This document shows, piece after piece, positions 30,144-35,397 of a stretch of 35,397 nucleotides of DNA (its first letter is position 1; the number at the start of each line of letters is the position of its first letter). The translations under genes and the position numbers were made by a program. Under the pieces are notes generated by a model that saw only the letters and a program-made list of their open reading frames with translations, was not told the DNA's origin and made no database searches. Source of the DNA: a virus. The stretch covers positions 1-35,397 of IMG/VR virus record IMGVR_UViG_3300048672_000422; one strand, given 5' to 3'.

Positions 30144-31031
30144 CTATGTGAATCGAGCAGTGCCCGATATTGATGTGTTCATATAAATTATAGTTTGATT
30201 TGTTGATATATGTAAAATTTCCGGTTCAATTTGAAGACCGCCAGAAGTGATAACAACGCACGTTGGATTATATCCGAGATTGTGATTTACAGTCCAAGTT
30301 GCAGACGCAGAGGCTTGTGAGTGAACATATCTTGTAGTTTTATTTATCCAAACTGTTCCATTGTAAGAAAGAACCTGGTTTGTTGCTGGTGATGTGATTA
30401 AAACATCGTGCAAACTTGTTAGGTGTCCACCGACATCAATATTAATTAAAACTTCACCCAATGACGCATGACTTCTGGTTACAATTCCTAAACTAACAAT
30501 GTGATCTGGTTGCGTTGGTATTGTTGATGTAACTCCACCTGCAACACTTGCAGAAAGATATAACTTTGTTCCATCTGCCCACGCACTTGTATCAACTCCA
30601 GCAATAACCCCAAATGAAACAACCGTTCCAACTGAGTTGTTTGCAATTGGCTCTGCAGTTATACCTATTACCTCATCACTAGTAATTGCGTTATTTGCTT
30701 GAGCGTAATTTATTGTTGGTTTATTTCCAGTTGCTCCGTTAATATAAACAACTTTAAAAACTGGAATTGTTGAACCTGTTTCGTTTCTACATTCAACCGC
30801 AAAATTTGTGCTTGATCCAGGATCACCCTTGCTTGCTAACAATTGCCAATAGGAAGTATTCGTTGGAATATTTCCAGTCGTTGAAACAAATGCAACATAG
30901 CTTGAGCCATTATATGAAACAGATTCACCGACCGCATAAGTTGTCGTGTTATTATATTCACCAACAAACTTAGGCCCACTAATATTTAGCGTAATCGGAT
31001 CGAGTAATTTAACAATTTTAAAATCAGACAT
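30144..31031 (-). CDS. Fibre-like protein with carbohydrate-binding-type N-terminus, 295 aa
   Basis: Residues about 18-70 (GEYNNTTTYAVGESVSYNGS, YVAF, YWQLLA) match the CBM5/12-like module of phage fibres, followed by GDPGSS. The middle is a beta domain (about 75-200). The C-terminus has the ATWTVNHNLGYNPTCVVITS fibre motif also seen in the 263-aa protein. I start at ATG 31031 with AGAAGG 8 bases upstream; a TTG one codon earlier is not needed. The first 8 bases overlap the homing endonuclease gene. Confidence 0.78.
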   Translation of the reverse strand: MSDFKIVKLLDPITLNISGPKFVGEYNNTTTYAVGESVSYNGSSYVAFVSTTGNIPTNTSYWQLLASKGDPGSSTNFAVECRNETGSTIPVFKVVYINGATGNKPTINYAQANNAITSDEVIGITAEPIANNSVGTVVSFGVIAGVDTSAWADGTKLYLSASVAGGVTSTIPTQPDHIVSLGIVTRSHASLGEVLINIDVGGHLTSLHDVLITSPATNQVLSYNGTVWINKTTRYVHSQASASATWTVNHNLGYNPTCVVITSGGLQIEPEILHISTNQTIIYMNTSISGTARFT

Positions 31032-31587
31032 CAAGACATCCTTCTCTGGATTTCTTTTTAACCCAGAAAGCCTTTGCTTTTTCTGACATCTTTAACCTTG
31101 TTTCTACTGATGGACTAATGCCGCTTGGAATGCCTTTCTTGTTACTGGAAACACCCTTGTTATAGGCTGGTTTTCCTTTATTCGCTAATGATATTTTATT
31201 TTTTGTCGCCCGTGAGTGTGGGCCTCTTTTTTTCCCAATCCTCGCAATTGATAGTTTCCTTCTAGTCTCTTGCGATATTGGTGCTCTTTTTCTGCTTAGG
31301 TGCCCACCACCGTCTTTGTTGTAGCCATACTTATTGTCGGTAGATTTATATTTATTAATATATTTTTTTTCTAAAACATCTAAAAGACCAACGCATGAAT
31401 TTGTTATTATTTTATAAGTAAAAGACTTCTCTCCGTATTTATTCCATGCAGATTGAAGGTGTTTATTTGGGTGTATATTTTTTCTCAACTTGTTTACATG
31501 ATTCAACCACCTCACCTTTCCAGGCGAGGTTGTTTGACCAATATAAACCTTTCCATTAATGTTGTTTTTTATTTTATATATCCTCAT
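31024..31587 (-). CDS. GIY-YIG homing endonuclease
   Basis: From ATG 31587 (ATGA overlap with the upstream stop) the protein is 187 aa. The catalytic domain starts IYKIKNNINGKVYIGQTT (Y4, Y15-I-G17), followed by R26 and the LEKKYINKYKST segment carrying the catalytic glutamate (about residue 77). The C-terminal half has two or three NUMOD3-type DNA-binding repeats (SQETRRKLSIARIGKKRG, TKNKISLANKGKPAYNKG, SVETRLKMSEKAKAFW). This is the I-TevI/Seg layout. It is free-standing between connector and fibre genes and probably cleaves this region in related phages that lack it. Confidence 0.92.
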   Translation of the reverse strand: MRIYKIKNNINGKVYIGQTTSPGKVRWLNHVNKLRKNIHPNKHLQSAWNKYGEKSFTYKIITNSCVGLLDVLEKKYINKYKSTDNKYGYNKDGGGHLSRKRAPISQETRRKLSIARIGKKRGPHSRATKNKISLANKGKPAYNKGVSSNKKGIPSGISPSVETRLKMSEKAKAFWVKKKSREGCLDV

Positions 31588-31862
31588 AAATACGTCAAAC
31601 TCGCTCGATCGCTCCAAGCTTTATCAAAAGCATTCGAAGCATTTTTAATAGAAACAAAAGCACCAGTTATTTCTACTTTTTGGATTTTCCATTTTAATTC
31701 TGTATCAAGTGCACCAAATAAACCAGTCGCCAAATATAGAACAGATGATGAAACTTGTTCAAATCTTAAAGACGTTTGTTCGTCTTCGTTTGTGACCGCA
31801 ACTTTATTGCCGTCTCTAAACTTACTATATTCTCTGTCTTCGATTGAATTACTTAATGACAT
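31584..31862 (-). CDS. Head-tail connector-position protein, 92 aa
   Basis: It lies two genes after the capsid gene. The N-terminus (SIEDREYSKFRDGNKVAVTN) resembles the opening of phage proteins listed as head-tail or neck components, followed by a beta-rich centre (FEQVSSSVLYLATGLFG) and a helical end. ATG 31862 has AAGGA upstream. The gene ends in an ATGA overlap with the homing endonuclease. Function by position only. Confidence 0.65.
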   Translation of the reverse strand: MSLSNSIEDREYSKFRDGNKVAVTNEDEQTSLRFEQVSSSVLYLATGLFGALDTELKWKIQKVEITGAFVSIKNASNAFDKAWSDRASLTYL

Positions 31863-32055
31863 CTTTTTCCTTTAAGTTCGGTAACGGATCAAGTGCGTCC
31901 CAGAAATAAAAGGCATAAAACTTTTTACCATCGTGCAAAAAAGTATAAGAAATAAATTTACCACTAAGCATATTTAGCTTAGTACAAAGAAGCACCAACC
32001 CTTTTGCGGTTGATGCCTCTAAAAAATTTGGAACTAAAGAAGCACTTACTGCCAA
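31849..32055 (-). CDS. Small virion or neck protein, 68 aa
   Basis: It starts with TTG 32055, one base after the capsid stop, with GGTG upstream; a later ATG (codon 29) would leave only 40 residues. The content is beta-rich and aromatic (KFISYTFLHDGKKFYAFYFW). Its position right behind the capsid gene suggests a small structural or connector protein. The unusual start lowers certainty. Confidence 0.55.
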   Translation of the reverse strand: MAVSASLVPNFLEASTAKGLVLLCTKLNMLSGKFISYTFLHDGKKFYAFYFWDALDPLPNLKEKDVIK

Positions 32056-32886
32056 TTAAACACCAGCTTTGATGATCAATGGAGAAACACCTGCAGAAGC
32101 TTGCATTGGTGCATGTCCATAGATAACTTCCATTGATGTTACGAAAGCCTTTGGCCCGTAGTTTACGTCTGGCATTGATCCCATATCTGGGCCTGCTTGG
32201 TAAGCTACTGCGTATCCTGATTTTTCAATGAAGAAGAAATCAGCATCACCTAGAGCATTTGAAACTACAACTGGAATACCTAAAACTTTTCCGATCATAC
32301 CATCATAAAGTGGAGCGTTTGGAGCACCATATAAATAAGCTTGAGTAAAGTCTGAAAGACCCAATAAAGCTGATTCTTGGTTAGGAGAGATAACTAAAAC
32401 AACATTGTTCATATCTGCATTAGCTTTTAAAAGAGCTTCTCTTGCATCAAGAACGATTGCCTTAGTGATATTACCTGCTGTTCCAACTGCTGTTCCAGCA
32501 GCGATAATTCCAGCAACTAGTGAACTTTCAATTTTTCTTGCGATGGCACTTGCACTTCTCTTAGCGGCTTCTAATTCCCAAGATATAGTTGACTGCACTA
32601 ATGATCCGTCTTGAACATAAGAAAGACCTTCGATTTTATTTAACGCAAGAATATCAACCGAATCAGTTAATACACTTGGAACATAAGCAGCACCTGCAAC
32701 CCTTGAAGCAGCAGTAAAGCCACTCAACTTGGGCATGTGTATTTCTTTTAAACCCTTCACCGCTAGGGCGCTTAAATCCGTAATGATTCCCGAGTTAGCA
32801 ATCTTTACTCCGAAAGCTAATTCTTTTTGAACTAGGTTAGTAATTAGCAAATTCTTTGTAGCGTTTGCTGCTGTTTGTACTGTCAT
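32056..32886 (-). CDS. Major capsid protein
   Basis: At 276 aa it has features of the HK97 fold in the P22/N4-like arrangement. There is an N-terminal helical arm (about 1-30). A long spine helix follows (SWELEAAKRSASAIARKIESSLVAGIIAAG with TAISWELEAAKRS-like spacing, about 102-130). An A-domain has VVLVISPNQESALLGL (about 162-177), LYDGMIGKVLGIPVVVSN (about 194-211), and ADFFFIEKSGYAVAYQAG (about 215-233). ATG 32886 has a GGAGGGG ribosome site, the strongest in the genome. It lies after the scaffold gene, as expected. Confidence 0.93.
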   Translation of the reverse strand: MTVQTAANATKNLLITNLVQKELAFGVKIANSGIITDLSALAVKGLKEIHMPKLSGFTAASRVAGAAYVPSVLTDSVDILALNKIEGLSYVQDGSLVQSTISWELEAAKRSASAIARKIESSLVAGIIAAGTAVGTAGNITKAIVLDAREALLKANADMNNVVLVISPNQESALLGLSDFTQAYLYGAPNAPLYDGMIGKVLGIPVVVSNALGDADFFFIEKSGYAVAYQAGPDMGSMPDVNYGPKAFVTSMEVIYGHAPMQASAGVSPLIIKAGV

Positions 32887-32907
32887 TTTGTCCCCTCCGT
32901 TTTGGGA

Positions 32908-33513
32908 TTAATTATAGAGTTTCTTAATATAATCCTCTAATTCTTTAGAGGTCATTTCTTCTGGTTTCTTATCAGCCACCGCTTGCATTCCTGGTCTCGT
33001 GGTAACTGTTTGAGGAATTTCTAAGTTTCTTTTCATGTAAGGCTTAGCTTTTAAAACTTCGTTTACATATTCTTTTACTTTTCCATCATCGATTGTCATA
33101 TTTTCAGAATCAATTGCACCAGTGAGAATATGAGTAAACTTAGGTTGATTTAATAAATCTTCAAGGTCGTGAACTTCCGCTGCGTACTTAGAAACTGCCA
33201 GGTTAAGATTTGTTCTAATCATTTTCCCTTTAAATTCTTTGTTTTCTTGTTCGAGGCTTTCTCTTTTCTTTCTCTCGGCCTCGACAACCGCTTGCCAGTT
33301 CCCTTCTTTTTCAAGTTTTTCTCTTTCAGCAATTTCATAAGCACTAGAAGTTTCTTTGTACTTTGACTTAATTTTCTTGTTTTCATCTAACAAACGATTA
33401 TTTGTTGATTCTAACTGAGCTAATCTTGCTGTTAATTCTTCAATGTTAATTGTTTCTTTTTGCAGTTCTGCATTAGATTGTTGACCTTCGTCAACGTTTG
33501 CGATTTCTGACAT
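32908..33513 (-). CDS. Capsid scaffold protein
   Basis: The 201-aa protein is charged and nearly all coiled coil from residue 20 to 105 (TARLAQLESTNNRLLDENKK, EREKLEKEGNWQAVVEAERK). A short C-terminal helix (MTSKELEDYIKKLYN) probably binds the coat protein. This is the standard pattern for internal scaffolds, and it lies directly before the capsid gene. There is no protease domain. ATG 33513 has GGAG upstream. Confidence 0.9.
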   Translation of the reverse strand: MSEIANVDEGQQSNAELQKETINIEELTARLAQLESTNNRLLDENKKIKSKYKETSSAYEIAEREKLEKEGNWQAVVEAERKKRESLEQENKEFKGKMIRTNLNLAVSKYAAEVHDLEDLLNQPKFTHILTGAIDSENMTIDDGKVKEYVNEVLKAKPYMKRNLEIPQTVTTRPGMQAVADKKPEEMTSKELEDYIKKLYN

Positions 33514-33523
33514 CGTTTACTCC

Positions 33524-33555
33524 ATTTTATTTTTTAACTTGACACCATGTCAAGT
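33524..33555 (-). promoter_or_regulatory. Hairpin and promoter-like sequence before the scaffold gene
   Basis: Minus strand: TTGACA (33553-33548), 18-base spacer, TAAAAT (33529-33524, five of six matches). ACTTGAC/GTCAAGT form a 7-bp inverted repeat (33537-33555) across the -35 region and the upstream stop codon. The predicted start (about 33517) would lie inside the ribosome site, which weakens the promoter call. The hairpin may instead act on the mRNA. Confidence 0.35.
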
Positions 33556-34131
33556 CTTGGTTTTCAACTTAATAACTATTTTATTGAGTTGTTTATTTTT
33601 CTCGAATGCTTTTACAATGGCTTTTTTTCCTGTTCGTTTGATCATTGTGTCTATGGTCGGTGTCCAGGTTTCGCCTTTTCTTGTAGGCAAAAGCCTTCTC
33701 TCAACCCTTGGCTTAACACTATCTGATCCGTTGTGATAAACCGCTTTCTTGTCGCTAAAACCAATCTTTAAAACGTTGCCGCTAATTTTAGAGTACAAAC
33801 TATTTAGCATGTCGCCATAAAAGAAAAGATTCACCTTGCTCGGGTTTTTCCACGTGATTTTCCCATCAACGCTCGGAGTAATGGGAATAACTTTTCCTTT
33901 TATTGTGATAAAGCTTACATCGCCTTTTAAGTATGATCTATAGCTTTTTGAGTACGCTTGAAACTTTCTTGGAATATTTCCCACTGGTGTAATTCCAGCG
34001 AGAATCAAATCATAAATCTTTTTAACTATTTTTTCTATTTGAAGGCGACTAATAAAATCTTTATTCGCTTCTTGGAGTGACTTATTTAAAAGAGCACGAT
34101 ATTTAACTCTATCAAAATTAATTTTAACCAC
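33550..34131 (-). CDS. gpG/gp10-like morphogenesis protein, 193 aa (second copy)
   Basis: The C-terminal half (FFYGDMLNSLYSKISGNVLK, VERRLLPTRKGETWTPTIDT) shares a pattern with the neighbouring 157-aa protein (YGSMLNAL...IMIGVFDDD, LPKRQVIPDKGQNF). The pattern resembles phage virion morphogenesis/HK97-gp10-like neck proteins. The N-terminal 80 residues are basic and helical. It starts at GTG 34131, sharing one base with the upstream stop. It probably acts in head completion or neck assembly. Confidence 0.65.
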   Translation of the reverse strand: MVKINFDRVKYRALLNKSLQEANKDFISRLQIEKIVKKIYDLILAGITPVGNIPRKFQAYSKSYRSYLKGDVSFITIKGKVIPITPSVDGKITWKNPSKVNLFFYGDMLNSLYSKISGNVLKIGFSDKKAVYHNGSDSVKPRVERRLLPTRKGETWTPTIDTMIKRTGKKAIVKAFEKNKQLNKIVIKLKTKT

Positions 34132-34604
34132 TATCTTTCCTCTAAATAGTCTTTAATTATTTCATCAATTCCTTTCTGAACAACTTTTGTGAAGTTTTGC
34201 CCCTTGTCTGGTATCACTTGTCTTTTAGGGAGAGTGTCACCGACATTGTGATTATATAATTTAATGGCCTCATCGTCGTCAAAGACACCTATCATAATTC
34301 CTTTGTCCGTTGACTCGACCTCTAAAGCATTTAACATTGATCCATATAGCTCTAGGTTTGCACTTCTATCGCCATTCTTTTCTCTATTGGCATAGGCTTC
34401 ATTTAATTTCTTAAACTTTTTCCCTGTAACTGGACTTATCGAATCAGAAACTTTCATAAGAATGTTATTGATTAAGTGCTCGCCAATAATCTCTTTAAGC
34501 TCATCTTTTTCATTCCTTGATAGTTTCTTTTGCTCTTTTGGAACATATTTATCAAGGTCTATTTTGAACTCATAAGAAACTTCTTCTTTAGTTATTGGCA
34601 TCAT
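34131..34604 (-). CDS. gpG/gp10-like morphogenesis protein, 157 aa (first copy)
   Basis: Residues about 80-145 (LELYGSMLNALEVESTDKGI, DDDEAIKLYNHNVGDTLPKR, QVIPDKGQNF) match the Mu gpG-type virion morphogenesis pattern in which YG.ML..L and LP.R.....G are conserved. The N-terminal half is helical and charged. ATG 34604 (or 34601, a doubled ATG) overlaps the end of the portal by about 15 bp. Placement between portal and scaffold is usual for this family in some siphoviruses. Confidence 0.65.
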   Translation of the reverse strand: MMPITKEEVSYEFKIDLDKYVPKEQKKLSRNEKDELKEIIGEHLINNILMKVSDSISPVTGKKFKKLNEAYANREKNGDRSANLELYGSMLNALEVESTDKGIMIGVFDDDEAIKLYNHNVGDTLPKRQVIPDKGQNFTKVVQKGIDEIIKDYLEER

Positions 34605-35397
34605 TCACCATTAAAACGCTCTTAAGTCTGTCCGCAGTTAGAGCTTCAAGCTTTGCTCTTGCTTCTTGCTCGCTTAAGTTTGGGTTATAGTCGATTAACA
34701 ATTCCCAATTATCAAAAATACCTAAATCTTTTTTCTTCTTAAGATTGTCTAGTTTTTCAGAATCAGAAATCATCATCTTTGGCTTTTGAAACTTAACTGT
34801 TAAATCAGATGAAGTGTATTTATAACCACCAAGTTTTTCATTTATTTTTTTCACAAGCTCAAAAACCTCATGTTCAAGATCAAGGTATTTTTCTTGGTTT
34901 TCCTCAATTATTTGTTGAACGTCTGCACTTGCTAGCATTCTATCAACACCAGAAGAAAAGGTTTCATTTGGATTTATAACCTGATTTCCCTGGATTCCTT
35001 GCTCATCTAAAATCATGTTCATAAAAGTCATGATTGATTCTTTATGTCCTGCAAGGTCAGGATTTGGACTTATGTATTCTGCAGTTGTTTCTGGATCATC
35101 TGGATTCTTTGACTGCGGAAGTTTCATTCCTGTAAATATCCCACTTGTCACAGTCTCGATTGATTGATCACTTGGATATTTTAAAACCATTTGACCAACT
35201 TGCATCGAACCTGATTGAAGGTAAACAGACAATAAAGCATTCAGCTCTATAGTTTGCCTGCCAAGTGGTGAAGGTACAGGATAATTAGGATCGTAACTAA
35301 ATGGTAGGTCAATAATAGGAATTTCACCATAGGGATTTACTCCGTTCTCGTTTCCGATAATTACTTCTTCCCAAATTGTTAAATCTTTTCCTCTGCC
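34588..35397 (-). CDS. Portal protein, C-terminal part (split by the circular junction)
   Basis: This is the second half of the 479-aa portal that starts at 757. The frame is open to the window edge; the bases above 35270 duplicate 1-127 and should be counted once. This part contains the crown and clip helices (IMTFMNMILDEQGIQGNQVI, FSSGVDRMLASADVQQIIEE, LFELVKKINEKLGG-like VFELVKKINEKLGG) and acidic-to-basic C-terminal helices, with a region (TFSSGVDRMLA) seen in portal crowns. It ends 15 bp inside the next gene. Confidence 0.85.
   Translation of the reverse strand, partial: GRGKDLTIWEEVIIGNENGVNPYGEIPIIDLPFSYDPNYPVPSPLGRQTIELNALLSVYLQSGSMQVGQMVLKYPSDQSIETVTSGIFTGMKLPQSKNPDDPETTAEYISPNPDLAGHKESIMTFMNMILDEQGIQGNQVINPNETFSSGVDRMLASADVQQIIEENQEKYLDLEHEVFELVKKINEKLGGYKYTSSDLTVKFQKPKMMISDSEKLDNLKKKKDLGIFDNWELLIDYNPNLSEQEARAKLEALTADRLKSVLMVNDANN
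35271..35397. repeat. Terminal overlap, right copy (circular junction)
   Basis: This stretch is identical to bases 1-127. Removing one copy gives a circle of 35,270 bp in which the portal gene is intact. Confidence 0.95.

Noticed and set aside
35271-35397. A physical direct terminal repeat as in T7-like phages
   Set aside because: The repeat interrupts the portal gene, and the reading frame closes perfectly on a circle. An assembly overlap is simpler.
1-35397. CRISPR arrays, insertion sequences or attachment sites
   Set aside because: No regularly spaced repeats, transposase genes or integrase were seen.

Overview
The window is one complete, circular genome of a tailed bacteriophage. Bases 1-127 are repeated exactly as 35271-35397, so the unit length is 35,270 bp, and the cut lies inside the portal gene, which reads through the junction as one 479-codon frame. 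The genome is AT-rich (about one third G+C by eye). It encodes a tape-measure protein, a tail-tube protein and frameshifted tail-assembly chaperones but no sheath, which indicates a siphovirus-like phage with a long non-contractile tail. A lipobox lipoprotein, Sec-type signal peptides and a small GH24 lysozyme suggest a Gram-negative host; the host cannot be named from the sequence alone.

Layout. Two transcription units diverge from a control region at about 6133-6303. The rightward unit (6304-10792, + strand) is an early/recombination block of small, tightly overlapping genes: a Zn-binding protein, a Gp157-like protein, an ERF single-strand annealing protein, a small HNH-type protein, a Cro-like regulator, small membrane and Zn-knuckle proteins, two HTH-like proteins, several unknowns and an HNH/AP2 endonuclease. 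The leftward unit runs from 6132 through position 1, around the circle, and on to 10772. It begins with small Zn-binding and membrane proteins, a C5-cytosine methyltransferase, a ribbon-helix-helix-like protein and a RusA-type Holliday-junction resolvase. After a 333-bp non-coding gap and a 108-aa unknown come a consensus sigma-70-like promoter with a palindrome at its predicted start site, then a ParB-methyltransferase fusion, TerS, TerL and portal.

Across the junction the leftward unit continues with two gpG/gp10-like neck proteins, scaffold, major capsid protein, two connector-position proteins, a GIY-YIG homing endonuclease, three fibre-like proteins, tail-terminator-position proteins, major tail protein, G/GT chaperones (with a slippery A_AAA_AAG heptamer), tape measure, distal-tail and hub proteins, fibres, GH24 endolysin, a glycine-rich adhesin, a cluster of small membrane/secreted proteins (probable lysis genes), a metallophosphoesterase, a small HExxH metallopeptidase and a short exported protein. 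The two units converge and overlap by 21 bp at 10772-10792.

How it works together. The phage carries its own recombination set (ERF, RusA, HNH) and two DNA methyltransferases. I see no DNA polymerase, helicase, primase, integrase or CI-like repressor. Replication therefore probably leans on the host, and there is no positive evidence for lysogeny. The less ordinary parts are the structured, relatively GC-rich 4223-4555 gap with a plus-strand terminator and no gene, the stacked expression controls between tail tube and tail chaperone, a 16-cysteine tail-fibre-like protein carrying a signal peptide, a fibre cluster placed between head and tail genes, and a 26-codon membrane peptide gene linked by ATGA overlaps on both sides.
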